A stretch of DNA of 64,000 nucleotides from contig CAVOQE010000006.1 in NCBI GenBank assembly GCA_963698275.1, positions 62,001-126,000 on the forward strand. Reading direction: 5' to 3'. Positions 43,312 to 52,480 of the stretch are shown piece after piece. Position 1 is the stretch's first letter. Every line of letters begins with the position of its first letter. The notes beneath the pieces were generated by a model, which ran no database searches, was not told the origin of the DNA, and saw only the letters and a program-made list of their open reading frames with translations. The DNA is from Anderseniella sp963698275. GTDB taxonomy: Bacteria; Pseudomonadota; Alphaproteobacteria; Rhizobiales; Aestuariivirgaceae. The translations under genes were made by a program, and so were the position numbers.

Positions 43312-45681
43312 CTAAGACCGCGGCCGTGTTTTCTTGGGATCGTAATGCGCAAACGGCACTATGGTGGCCGGCAGGCGTTTCTGGTGACCGTCCAGCTTGC
43401 CTACTTCCACCTTTGTTCCGATTTCGGCATGCACCACATCAACCCGCGCCAGCGCAATGTTCTTTTTAAGCATGGGGGATCGCATGGAGGACGTGATCTC
43501 GCCGATCTGGGCACGACCGACGTGCACACAATCGCCATGCCCGACATCCACCGAGCTGTCTATGTCCAGCCCGACCAGCTTGCGCGACGGGGTTTCCTTG
43601 CGCCGGATAAGCGCATCACGTCCGATGAAGTCATCGGTTTTACTTTTCAGCGGAACCGTAAAGCCGATACCGGCTTCAAACGGATCGGTCTGGTCAGAAA
43701 AATCATTACCGGCGAATATCAACCCGGCCTCAATGCGCACCATGTCCAGGGCTTCAAGCCCCATCGGTGTCAGACCGTGTGGCTCACCCGCTGCCCAAAG
43801 TGCCTCAAACACCGTCTCGGCGTGTTTGGGATGGCACCATATTTCATAACCCAGCTCGCCGGTGTAGCCGGTGCGAGACACCACAATCGGTACGCCCTGA
43901 TCGTCTCCCACACGCCCGACCGTAAAGCGAAACCATTCCAGTTCACCGATCGCCGGTTGATGCGGCGGGGTCCAGACGAATTTCTTCAGTATGTCCCGGC
44001 TTTCGGGGCCTTGCACGGCGACATTGTGCATCTGGTCGGTTGACGACCGTATATTGACGTTCAGGCCCAGCTTGCCGGCCACTTCGCGCAGCCAGACACC
44101 ACCGTAATCGTCGCCACCGATCCAGCGGAAATTATCCCTGCCCAGGCGCAGCAGCGTGCCGTCATCGATCATGCCGCCGTGTTCATAACACATGGCGGAA
44201 TAGACAACCTCACCAACCGCCAGTTTTGCGATATTGCGGGTCAGGGTGTATTGCATCAGCGCTTCGCTGTCCGGCCCGGTAATCTCGAATTTACGCAGCG
44301 GCGACAGATCAACTACGACCGCTTTTTCCCGGCACGCCCAGTATTCGTCAATCGGGCCTGACTTTGAAAAACAGTTGGCCAGCCAGTATCCCTTGTACTC
44401 GACAAAATTGCGGGTGTGCTTTTCGAAGCTGGAATGGAAGGCCGTTTGCTTGGTCATTTTCGGTTCCGAATCTGGTGTCGTACGCATGGCAATCGCGCGG
44501 GAAAACTTCTCTTCGCCTGAATAGGTGCGCACGTGAATGTCTGTGGGGTTCCATCCGTTGGCGGGAGATGTGTCATCAGGACAGGCGGACGTTACACAAA
44601 TCAAATCGGTCAGCGCCCGCAACAGCACATAGTCCCCGGGCCGTGACCAGGGTTCGTCGCTGAACAGCACGCCTTGTTCGTCAATGCCGGTATTGAAGAA
44701 AAAATTGATCGCCATCCACCCGGCCCGGGCAGTGACGCCGTGTTCAGCCAGCACGCCGTTGAAGTTGTCGGAACAATTGACATGCCCCGGATACCCGATG
44801 TCATCATAGTATTTCGCGGCACAGGCCAGCGCGAACGCATCATGCCTGCCGACCGTATCCTGAACCACCTCAACCAGCGGCAGCATGTCCTGGTCGTAGT
44901 ATTTGGCATGCAGGCCGGGCATCGGATAGGCATGGCCCATCAGCGCACGCGTGGTGGTGACGTCAAGCGGATGCTCAGTTCCCTTGTCCAGTTTGCGTGC
45001 TGAAAAACACTGGAAATCCGTGCACTGGCGCCCGTCCACATCCAGAACCTGAATGAAGTCGCCGGCTTTCACAAAGTAGGTTTCAGCTGTCTCGGTGTGA
45101 ACGCGAAGATCAAGCACAGGATCAGCCAACGGGTCGGGCAGTTCGAATTTCACATGGGACTTGACGACAGCCCTTGTCACCATCACCGTCAGCGGAGTTG
45201 AGGTATCCTGGGCTTCCATGTCCATGGCGCCGCCGGGTGCTGCAATGACAACCACGCCATCGCGCTGAGCGGACAGTTCAATTTCCTCGCCGTGGCGGGT
45301 CCGGGCATTGAAACAACTGACCGCTCCCGCGCCGGCAAGATCAATATTTCGGCTTTCCAGCCCCATGCGCAGGCCGCGCAGACTGTGGTCTGGTCCGGCC
45401 AGCAGCGCCTTCAGACCGGCCGCATCCGAGTTTGGCTTTTTGCCGAGCATGCCTGCATCAATATTGCCGGTTGTGTCTGCGGCGACGATTTCGCAAACCT
45501 GACCGCCCTCGTCGTTGATGACGGTGAACCTGTCGCCCTGCTCCACCGGAATCAGTACAGCGCCTGCACCTTGCACAACATATCGTTCGGTGCCTGGCGG
45601 CATGGAAAAAACCCCAGGCTGAATGATACTACTCGGAACCGGCGGTCCCGCTTTTACAACCGGATATGCGGTTTCCAGCAT
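43312..45681 (-). CDS. tdm: Trimethylamine N-oxide demethylase (DUF1989 + GcvT fusion)
   Basis: 789-residue fusion. The N-terminal part (about 1-400) is DUF1989, seen in VINDEGGQVCEIVAADT and, repeated, VLDVDGRQCTDFQCFSARK, with FFFNTGIDEQGVLF. The C-terminal part (about 415-789) is a GcvT/aminomethyltransferase-type tetrahydrofolate domain (GYTGELGYEIWCHP, GLEALDMVRIEAGLIFAGND). Tdm splits TMAO to dimethylamine and formaldehyde, which the folate domain can capture. Cys287, Cys303 and Cys367 are candidates for the zinc site. The ATG at 45681 follows GAGGAA. Converges on the DUF1194 gene, eight bases apart. Confidence 0.92.
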   Translation of the reverse strand: MLETAYPVVKAGPPVPSSIIQPGVFSMPPGTERYVVQGAGAVLIPVEQGDRFTVINDEGGQVCEIVAADTTGNIDAGMLGKKPNSDAAGLKALLAGPDHSLRGLRMGLESRNIDLAGAGAVSCFNARTRHGEEIELSAQRDGVVVIAAPGGAMDMEAQDTSTPLTVMVTRAVVKSHVKFELPDPLADPVLDLRVHTETAETYFVKAGDFIQVLDVDGRQCTDFQCFSARKLDKGTEHPLDVTTTRALMGHAYPMPGLHAKYYDQDMLPLVEVVQDTVGRHDAFALACAAKYYDDIGYPGHVNCSDNFNGVLAEHGVTARAGWMAINFFFNTGIDEQGVLFSDEPWSRPGDYVLLRALTDLICVTSACPDDTSPANGWNPTDIHVRTYSGEEKFSRAIAMRTTPDSEPKMTKQTAFHSSFEKHTRNFVEYKGYWLANCFSKSGPIDEYWACREKAVVVDLSPLRKFEITGPDSEALMQYTLTRNIAKLAVGEVVYSAMCYEHGGMIDDGTLLRLGRDNFRWIGGDDYGGVWLREVAGKLGLNVNIRSSTDQMHNVAVQGPESRDILKKFVWTPPHQPAIGELEWFRFTVGRVGDDQGVPIVVSRTGYTGELGYEIWCHPKHAETVFEALWAAGEPHGLTPMGLEALDMVRIEAGLIFAGNDFSDQTDPFEAGIGFTVPLKSKTDDFIGRDALIRRKETPSRKLVGLDIDSSVDVGHGDCVHVGRAQIGEITSSMRSPMLKKNIALARVDVVHAEIGTKVEVGKLDGHQKRLPATIVPFAHYDPKKTRPRS

Positions 45682-45976
45682 GCTTTGTTTCCTCACGCCA
45701 CACGGAGATACAAGGGGCTATTTGCGTTTGCATGTGTGGAATAAAAATTTATCATAAAGAATAACGCTCGACCGTTCCCATCACAAGCTGTTTCTAGTCT
45801 TTTCACGGCCGTTTCAGAACCGACAAGCCGATTGTCCGAGGGGATTTTGTGCTGCCATTCTGATTGCAAACACCGCCGGTTTTGCGGCAAGCTGGCATCC
45901 GGCGCACGCGCGCAAACCCACACTGCAACCAACCGTGTTCAAATCCGTGTTGACGGCAACCAGAGTAGAGAAACCG

Positions 45977-46339
45977 ATGCAAAAAATTCAACCCGATGAT
46001 CGTCGTGTCGTCAACATCTACAATGATGACTTCAAACCTTTCGGCGGCGAGGCCGCCCCTTCTTCCCATGAGAGCGCCCTGCAGATAAACGCCCACGAGC
46101 AATTGGGAGTCGGGTTCCATGTCTATCGAATGCAGCCGGGAACGACCACAACGCCGCATGAGCACACACAGGACGAGGAGTTCCTGGTGCTTGAAGGTGA
46201 ACTCACCGACAATGACGGTTACGTTTACAGGACAGGCGATCTGGTCTGGCTGAAAAAAGGCACGCAGCATTCTTCCCATTCGGAACACGGCGCCCTGCTC
46301 GCCGTCTATATCGGCGCCGCTGAGAAAAACCTGACATAA
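45977..46339 (+). CDS. Small cupin-domain protein
   Basis: 120-residue cupin. Motif 1 is TTPHEHTQDEEFLVLEGE with the usual two His and Glu metal ligands, and motif 2 is TGDLVWLKKGTQHSSH. No signal peptide. It is divergent from tdm across about 295 bases and 75 bases before dgoK, so it may belong with the sugar-acid genes downstream. The ATG at 45977 is preferred to a GTG at 45935. Reaction unknown. Confidence 0.8.
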   Translation: MQKIQPDDRRVVNIYNDDFKPFGGEAAPSSHESALQINAHEQLGVGFHVYRMQPGTTTTPHEHTQDEEFLVLEGELTDNDGYVYRTGDLVWLKKGTQHSSHSEHGALLAVYIGAAEKNLT

Positions 46340-46413
46340 CCATCCCGGCTGCTGTTACATGGTCAGCCGGAACCATGTACCGAGCGTGATGGCAAAGGCA
46401 GCTGATAACCGAC

Positions 46414-47340
46414 ATGCAACACCCATACCTGATTGCCATTGACTGGGGCACTTCCAGTTTTCGTCTGTGGGCGATATCGGGCGGCGGACAAGTCGTATCG
46501 CGAACACGCAACGACAACGGCATGTCGAAACTGAAGCCGGGTGACTATGCACACGTGCTTGCCGCCGCATTGACCGAACTCGGCCTTGCCCACACCCTGC
46601 CGACAATAATCTGCGGCATGGCAGGGTCCGCGCAAGGCTGGATGGAAGCCCCGTATGTCGACACGCCCACCAGTCTAGAAGGCATACCGTTACAGGCTGT
46701 TGTGGTACCCGGCACCGCAACAATGGTGCGCATTCTGCCGGGCCTTGCGCAGCGCAAAATGTCAGCACCTGATGTGATGCGGGGAGAAGAAACACTGCTG
46801 CTGGGCGCCGTTCTTGAAAGGGGTGTCTCCGGAACCATCTGTCTTCCCGGTACACATTCAAAGTGGGTGACAATCGATGAAGCAGAGGTTTGCGGGTTTT
46901 CAACATCGATGACCGGAGAGATTTTTTCGCTTCTGCAATCCCACTCCGTGCTGGCTCACTCCGTGCAACAGGCGGCAGGCGAAAACGATGACGATGAGGC
47001 CTTCCAGTCTGCAGTCAGGGAAGCGGTGAACTCGCCTGAAAAAATACTGCAGGCCTTGTTTTCAGTCCGCTCGGCATCCCTGCTTCAACAAACCGCAACA
47101 GCCCGGCCTATGCGCGCCCGGCTGTCAGGACTGTTGCTGGGCCTGGAAATCGCCGGCGTTCGAGACATTGCGCAAGAACAAGTGACGTTGATCTCAAGCG
47201 GCCAGTTGGCGCACAGCTACAGACACGCGCTTGAGTCAGTTGGCTTCCAGTGCAAACTGATTGATGCGGACGAAATGGTGCTGGCAGGACTTTGCCATGC
47301 CGCCGGCCAAATATGGCCGAACCTGAAAGCCGAAAGGTAG
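46414..47340 (+). CDS. dgoK: 2-dehydro-3-deoxygalactonokinase
   Basis: 308-residue sugar-acid kinase that phosphorylates 2-dehydro-3-deoxy-D-galactonate with ATP in the De Ley-Doudoroff branch. Landmarks are AIDWGTSSFRLWAI (phosphate 1 loop), ICGMAGSAQGWMEAPYV, VMRGEETLLLGA, and CLPGTHSKWVTID, followed by FSTSMTGEIFSLL. It overlaps no gene and is followed eight bases later by the matching aldolase. The upstream dehydratase and dehydrogenase of the pathway are not in the window. Confidence 0.92.
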   Translation: MQHPYLIAIDWGTSSFRLWAISGGGQVVSRTRNDNGMSKLKPGDYAHVLAAALTELGLAHTLPTIICGMAGSAQGWMEAPYVDTPTSLEGIPLQAVVVPGTATMVRILPGLAQRKMSAPDVMRGEETLLLGAVLERGVSGTICLPGTHSKWVTIDEAEVCGFSTSMTGEIFSLLQSHSVLAHSVQQAAGENDDDEAFQSAVREAVNSPEKILQALFSVRSASLLQQTATARPMRARLSGLLLGLEIAGVRDIAQEQVTLISSGQLAHSYRHALESVGFQCKLIDADEMVLAGLCHAAGQIWPNLKAER

Positions 47341-47348
47341 CCTTGCAC

Positions 47349-47993
47349 ATGACAGTTGAGAACAAGTGGCACGAACTGGATCGCAAGCTGGTTGCAATTT
47401 TGCGGGGCATTGATCCCGGTGACGTATCCGAAGTCGTTACCCAGCTACTGGAGACCGGTTTCCGGGCAATCGAGATTCCACTGAACTCTCCTGACCCGTT
47501 CCGCTCCATAGAGAGCGCAGTCAAGGCCGCCGAAAAACACTCCCCTCGTGCATGCCTGATCGGCGCCGGAACGGTTTTAAGCGTCGATGACGTCAAGGCT
47601 GTTAAGTCATCCGGCGGCAATCTGATTGTGTCACCAAACACAAATGAGGCCGTTATCGAAGCCACGATCGAAAACACCATGGTGAGCTTGCCCGGCGTGT
47701 TTACCGCGACAGAGGCCCACATGGCACTGGCAAAAGGTGCCTCCGGGCTGAAGTTTTTCCCGGCCTCTATCCTGGGGCCAAAGGGCATAGCGGCGATCAA
47801 GGTTATCCTGCCGGCAGACGCCGGGATATGCGCCGTCGGAGGCATCGAGCCGTCAGACTTTCCCGCCTATTTTGCATCGGGAGTGAACGGGTTTGGACTT
47901 GGGTCGTGCCTGTATGCGCCTGGTAAGCCGCTGGGTGACATTATCGAATGCGCGCGGTCAGCGATAACCGTTTACGACCGGCATTCACGCTGA
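47349..47993 (+). CDS. dgoA: 2-dehydro-3-deoxy-6-phosphogalactonate aldolase
   Basis: 214-residue class I KDPG/KDPGal aldolase. The catalytic pattern is seen in LVAILRGIDPG, RAIEIPLNSPDP, IGAGTVLSVDDV and GLKFFPASILGPKGI, with the Schiff-base lysine in GLKFFPA. IPLNSPDP marks the DgoA group rather than Eda. Product is pyruvate and glyceraldehyde 3-phosphate. The ATG at 47349 is preferred because upstream in-frame codons overlap dgoK. Confidence 0.92.
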   Translation: MTVENKWHELDRKLVAILRGIDPGDVSEVVTQLLETGFRAIEIPLNSPDPFRSIESAVKAAEKHSPRACLIGAGTVLSVDDVKAVKSSGGNLIVSPNTNEAVIEATIENTMVSLPGVFTATEAHMALAKGASGLKFFPASILGPKGIAAIKVILPADAGICAVGGIEPSDFPAYFASGVNGFGLGSCLYAPGKPLGDIIECARSAITVYDRHSR

Positions 47994-48133
47994 TCAGTGC
48001 TTGGCCATTCACCATGCACCTGGCAGGCCTGTCAGGCGCGCCACATCCATATGGGAAACCGATGGAAGTGCGGCTTTGGCGTTCTCATCGGGTTGTCATG
48101 AGAAACACCGGACATGTCACAGTCGTTACAAGA

Positions 48134-48727
48134 CTAGAGGTCATATCCAAAACGCCTGAAGTCATTGGCATAAAATTTCCCGATAAGGTTTCGATCTGCC
48201 TTCGAAACGGTTTGCAAGGGTGCATCTGCCACCTTGCGGGCCTCAGGGGTTTCCGAGTAATCCGCTCCGGTCACTTCACTCAGGCGTTGGAACACTTTAT
48301 CGAGACCATCCTCCAGCCTGAACACCTCGGTATTGAGGCACAAAAACTCCTCCTGCGCTCGAAAGTGATTGTCATCCAGATAAGGCGAACTGCGTGCCTG
48401 AAAGAGTTTTTTGCGTAACCAAAGCCAGAACGGCATCTTGATGGACCGCTTTCTCTGATTCCAGTCGTATTCGCTGCGAATCCTGTCAACCGGATGCCTG
48501 ACAACCGTGAAGACATAAGCAAGTGCCTCCGGTTGAAAAAGCTCTCTCAACGGGCTGTTGTGCAGATGTTGCGGCGTGCAGTGATAACCCGGCCACGGCG
48601 AACTCGTGATCATGCCGACCTGATGATGAAGCTTCAATTCACTGGAGATCGTGCTGCCTCCCGTTTTGGGAATGTGAATGAACAACACCTTGCCTTTGGG
48701 AGTATCAAATATCGGCATCAATTCCAT
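48134..48727 (-). CDS. Carbohydrate sulfotransferase-like protein
   Basis: 197 residues of the Sulfotransfer_2 type, a PAPS-dependent enzyme that usually sulfates surface carbohydrates. The 5'-phosphosulfate loop is FIHIPKTGGSTISSEL near residue 16 and the 3'-phosphate motif is VVRHPVDRIRSEYDWN near residue 75. No membrane span. Its neighbours are three glycosyltransferase-like genes, so a sulfated extracellular glycan is plausible. The start could be Met1 or Met4; neither has a strong ribosome site. Confidence 0.82.
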   Translation of the reverse strand: MELMPIFDTPKGKVLFIHIPKTGGSTISSELKLHHQVGMITSSPWPGYHCTPQHLHNSPLRELFQPEALAYVFTVVRHPVDRIRSEYDWNQRKRSIKMPFWLWLRKKLFQARSSPYLDDNHFRAQEEFLCLNTEVFRLEDGLDKVFQRLSEVTGADYSETPEARKVADAPLQTVSKADRNLIGKFYANDFRRFGYDL

Positions 48728-48780
48728 CGCAGCTCAATTGATCAACCATGCATCAGCCGTCAGACTCTGCAATCCAGATA

Positions 48781-49509
48781 TTAGTTTTGATTTCGCTTCA
48801 GGCGAAGGGTCAGCCGCTTGTCATGGGCAATAAAGGGCTCGCCGCCAAATGCCTTGATCTGCCACCAGTGAAAGTCATCAATGACACGAAGGACATTCTT
48901 CTTGTCAAGCCTGAGCCTGGTTCTCCATTTCCGGAACAGTCCTTTCCATAAAATCCATTGGTCACGCGGTGGCTTGTCGGCCAGATAGGCCAGTTCCCCG
49001 AACGGCAATTCCATCCACTCATCCATGAACGCCTGTCCTTCATGCGAATTTCGGATCGCAAAAAAACCGGCATTGGGACAAATCCAGGCGCGGCATTCCC
49101 AGATACCAAGCCAATTCAGCGGAATCAAAACTCCCGCCCGTACACTGGCGTCACTGGAAAAAACCGCATCGGTGCCGGTTTGATCATCAATGAATTCCTC
49201 AAGGCGCCTGGACCGATCACAAACCCAGGTGTCGGCATCGGCAACCACCATCCAGTCACATTCAGATTGCCGAAGGTGGCGTTTTGCGAGTTCAATTTTG
49301 GACCAGTTGATGTGCATGTCGGGCAACACCTGCTCATCATAGTGCGTCAATGAATAGCCGTGCTGCAAACAATAGGACTGCCAATTGGCGAGCGTCTCTT
49401 TTGCATAGTCATCTATATCTGCTGTCGCCATTATGACGACATCAATCTTGCTACACCTGTTTCCCGGAGCATCCGGACCGGGATGCTCCGCAAGATCAAC
49501 TGAACCCAT
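48781..49509 (-). CDS. Glycosyltransferase-like protein (GT34/GMA12-type)
   Basis: 242 residues. After a 22-residue leader the nucleotide-sugar domain starts at IDVVIMATADIDDYAKE. The DXD motif is in WMVVADADTWV, and later blocks PNAGFFAIRNS and WILWKGLF fit galactosyl/mannosyl transferases. The ATG at 49509 has AGGAG six bases upstream and fixes the start. No signal peptide or membrane helix. Donor and acceptor are unknown. Confidence 0.72.
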   Translation of the reverse strand: MGSVDLAEHPGPDAPGNRCSKIDVVIMATADIDDYAKETLANWQSYCLQHGYSLTHYDEQVLPDMHINWSKIELAKRHLRQSECDWMVVADADTWVCDRSRRLEEFIDDQTGTDAVFSSDASVRAGVLIPLNWLGIWECRAWICPNAGFFAIRNSHEGQAFMDEWMELPFGELAYLADKPPRDQWILWKGLFRKWRTRLRLDKKNVLRVIDDFHWWQIKAFGGEPFIAHDKRLTLRLKRNQN

Positions 49510-49621
49510 GCCGTCTCCTATGCGATCAGTAACAGTTGCAATCCGTGGATCTTTGGGTCAACCCTGTGGCGTACAGTTCGATCATCTTTTCGCCGTCGCA
49601 ACGCCTGACTTCCAAAGCCCC

Positions 49622-50677
49622 ATGACACAATCTACACCGGCACAGAAACAACGATTTTCGTCCAAGATCAACCCCTTAGCGCGTGTTGTTACCTGGACTG
49701 AATCTGTTATGCGTCGCAACGGTCGTTTCGCAAAACAACTCAGCCGTGCAAACGCCCAGCCAACCACAATTGGCAGCGGTGTTGCATGTGTCGGTGTCAT
49801 GAAGAACGAACGCCCGCGGATCGAAGACTTCCTCAATCACTATAGAATGCTGGATGTGAGCGGATTTGTGCTGATTGACAACGGGTCAACAGATGGCACT
49901 CTCGAATATGCCCTGGAACAACCTGACTGCACCGTTTTCAGCACCACCAACAGCTACTCGCAATCTGGCTTCGGCAGCCAGTGGATCAATGCAGCAATTG
50001 ACATATGCGGTCTCAGAAACAGGTGGCTGGTTGTTGCCGACCTTGATGAGTTGCTGGTTTATGATCGTTGTGAAACACACAAACTGCCTGACCTTGCCGA
50101 TTTGCTCAAAGAGGCAAATCTGGACGCCCTGCCCTGCCTGATGCTGGATATGTATGATGACGGAGACCCTGAACGGAGCAGATATGTGCCCGGCAGCAGC
50201 ATGATTGATGCATCACCGATGTTCGATGCCACCGGGTATCACCGCGAGCCGTCATTGCTCAAATCACTACTGCCAGCGACAGCCCTGGCAATTCGCGGCG
50301 GCCCGCGGGCACGCACCATGTTCAGTCCATCCGACGCAGGCAACATGCTGCCCTATCTGCACAAAGTCCCCTTCATGAAATGGTCCCCGGGGGCAGGCAT
50401 GAGAACGTCGCACGAAGTTGACCCGATCATCAGGAACTTTTCCCCCTTACGCGGCGCACTGCTGCACTTCAAGTTTCTCAACAACGCCGCATTGACCAAC
50501 AAGGACCGCCTGCGTGACCTGGATCACTGGAACAACAATCAACAACAGTCAAAGTACTTTGAGAATGCCGGCAAAACAGCAGGCACAACCTTCATGTATG
50601 AAGGTTCAGAACGATATCTATCCTCCCAGAGCCTGGTGCATCACGACCTGATTTCGAAACTGCAGTGGCCAGCCTGA
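49622..50677 (+). CDS. Glycosyltransferase family 2-like protein
   Basis: About 351 residues. The GT-A core is VACVGVMKNERPRIEDFLNHY, read in parts, then FVLIDNGSTDGTLEYAL, and the DXD-like WLVVADLDELLVYD. This matches the Glyco_tranf_2_4 group. The open frame extends back to 49433 and would overlap the divergent gene that ends at 49509, so an internal start at 49622 (MTQSTPAQK) or 49706 is more likely; no good ribosome site decides. Its stop overlaps the next start as TGATG. Confidence 0.75.
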   Translation: MTQSTPAQKQRFSSKINPLARVVTWTESVMRRNGRFAKQLSRANAQPTTIGSGVACVGVMKNERPRIEDFLNHYRMLDVSGFVLIDNGSTDGTLEYALEQPDCTVFSTTNSYSQSGFGSQWINAAIDICGLRNRWLVVADLDELLVYDRCETHKLPDLADLLKEANLDALPCLMLDMYDDGDPERSRYVPGSSMIDASPMFDATGYHREPSLLKSLLPATALAIRGGPRARTMFSPSDAGNMLPYLHKVPFMKWSPGAGMRTSHEVDPIIRNFSPLRGALLHFKFLNNAALTNKDRLRDLDHWNNNQQQSKYFENAGKTAGTTFMYEGSERYLSSQSLVHHDLISKLQWPA

Positions 50678-51480
50678 TGCGCACGGTTGAAACACAGCTG
50701 AATACCTTGTGGATCGGGCCTGAACTTTCTTCCATTCATCTGGCGTGCCTGCTGTCAGCAGTCAGGGCAGGCCACAAGGTCAGGTTGTTCTGCTATTCAC
50801 CGCCAAGAAACCTGCCCGCGGAAATCGAGATCGCCAATGCGGAAGACGTGTTGCCTGAGACCGGGATCATGCGACACCGCGACAGCGGCAGCCCGTCCCT
50901 GTCCTCAAATCGTTTCCGGTATCTTCTGTTTGAGAAAGAGCTTGGTCCCTGGATAGATACAGATGTTTTTGTGCTCAAACCGCTGACGTCACGCGACGGG
51001 TACATGATGGCCTGGCAGGATGATGAACTGATCGGTTCAGCCGTGCTGCGATTACCCCCCGGCCAACTGACTGACTTCCTGTGCGACTTTACCTTGCAAT
51101 CACACCCGATACCGTTCTGGTATCCGCCCCTGCACAGACGCTGGTTGCGGTTGCGAAGTGCGGCGGGTTTTCCCCTCGCTGCCGGTGATTACCGATGGGG
51201 CATATATGGCCCGCACCTGCTGACCAATTCTGTTCGCCGGCACAATCTCGAAGCCAGTGCGCAACCATCCAGCGTGTACTACCCTGTCGGCTGGCGGGAC
51301 GCAGCCAACCTTTATGCACCGCAGGGTTGTGATCTTGACACCCTGCCGGACACGACCGAAGCCGTCCACCTATGGCACCACATGGGACCAAACACAGCCG
51401 ATTACACAAATCCCATTCAACCGGGCAGCTTCCTTGATCAGGCCTTCCGCATGGTCGACATGTCTGTTGAGGCGCAGTGA
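50677..51480 (+). CDS. Glycosyltransferase with DXD motif (GT32-like)
   Basis: 267 residues. Opening blocks TLWIGPELSSIHLACLLSAVRAGHKVRLFCY and the DXD motif LGPWIDTDVFVLKPL resemble the sugar-binding DXD family (capsular or Och1-like transferases). YGPHLLTNSVRRH and HLWHHMG near the C-terminus also fit this group. The ATG at 50677 overlaps the stop of the gene before it. Converges on the nitronate monooxygenase gene four bases later. Confidence 0.75.
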   Translation: MRTVETQLNTLWIGPELSSIHLACLLSAVRAGHKVRLFCYSPPRNLPAEIEIANAEDVLPETGIMRHRDSGSPSLSSNRFRYLLFEKELGPWIDTDVFVLKPLTSRDGYMMAWQDDELIGSAVLRLPPGQLTDFLCDFTLQSHPIPFWYPPLHRRWLRLRSAAGFPLAAGDYRWGIYGPHLLTNSVRRHNLEASAQPSSVYYPVGWRDAANLYAPQGCDLDTLPDTTEAVHLWHHMGPNTADYTNPIQPGSFLDQAFRMVDMSVEAQ

Positions 51481-51484
51481 CTAT

Positions 51485-52480
51485 TCAGTGATGGCTGGTA
51501 ATTGACGCCAGCCGGTTTTGGGCCTCGGCAGCTTCGCGCTCCAGTTGTTTGACAATATCGGCAATAGGGGCAACAGCGTGAAGGAAGCCCAAAGCGTGAC
51601 CGGCAGACAAAAGGCCTTTGGATGTGTCTCCTGTTTCATAGGCCTGGCGGCCGATCTTGCCGGACACATGCGGCAGCAGGTCTTCAATCCGGATGTCCGG
51701 ATTTTCAGTTTCCAGGCGCGTAACCAGATCGGTTGTCTCATTGCGCAATGTTCGAATGGTATTGCGGACGCTTGCCATGGTCAGCGCGGTGTCGCGCTCG
51801 GATGCCTCGATCAGTGTCTGCTTGTAGTCGGCATGCGCCTTGATCTCTTCGGCCACCAGAAAGCGGGTTCCCATCACCACACCATCGGCCCCCATCGCCA
51901 GGGCCGCAACCAGTTGCGAGCCGGTGCCGATACCGCCGCCAATCAGGTACGGAATGTCCAGGCGCTGCTGCGCCAACGCCGCGTTGACCATGGTGCCGAT
52001 CATTTCCATGCCCGGGTGACCACCGCACTCAGCCCCGACAATGGACACCATATCGACGCCGACACTCTGGGCTTTCACCGCAAAGCGGACGCTCGGCACC
52101 TTGTGCAGTATGACGATACCTGCCTCCTTTAACATCGGCACATAGGCCTCGGGATTGCGGCCGGAGGTTTCAACAAAGCGAACGCCTTCATCGACGATCA
52201 GTTGAAAAACCTCCTGCGTCTGTTCGCCCTGCACCAGCTTGGGCAACATCGAAACATTCACGCCGAACGGCCGTCCGTCACACAGATCACGGCACCGGCG
52301 TATCTGGGCGCGGAGTTCGTCAGGATCAGCAAAACTGGCGGCGGTGATAAAAGATATGATACCGGCATGAGCCGCGGCTGCGACGTAATCGGCATCTGCC
52401 AGCCACATCAATCCGCCTGCTACTATGGGTACCCGGATGCCGAACGTCCGGCATACCTGCGTGTCAAATCGCACCGGCAC
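51485..52480 (-). CDS. Nitronate monooxygenase-family flavoprotein
   Basis: 331-residue FMN barrel of the 2-nitropropane dioxygenase/NMO family. Blocks are VPIVAGGLMWLADADYVAAA, GVNVSMLP, GAECGGHPG, and PYLIGGGIGTGSQLVAALAMGADGV, read in parts, the FMN-phosphate site. Family members oxidise nitronates or act as enoyl reductases. GTG start overlapping the enoyl-CoA hydratase stop by one base. It ends a run of acyl-CoA genes, so an enoyl reductase-like or detoxification role is possible. Confidence 0.87.
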   Translation of the reverse strand: MPVRFDTQVCRTFGIRVPIVAGGLMWLADADYVAAAAHAGIISFITAASFADPDELRAQIRRCRDLCDGRPFGVNVSMLPKLVQGEQTQEVFQLIVDEGVRFVETSGRNPEAYVPMLKEAGIVILHKVPSVRFAVKAQSVGVDMVSIVGAECGGHPGMEMIGTMVNAALAQQRLDIPYLIGGGIGTGSQLVAALAMGADGVVMGTRFLVAEEIKAHADYKQTLIEASERDTALTMASVRNTIRTLRNETTDLVTRLETENPDIRIEDLLPHVSGKIGRQAYETGDTSKGLLSAGHALGFLHAVAPIADIVKQLEREAAEAQNRLASITSHH

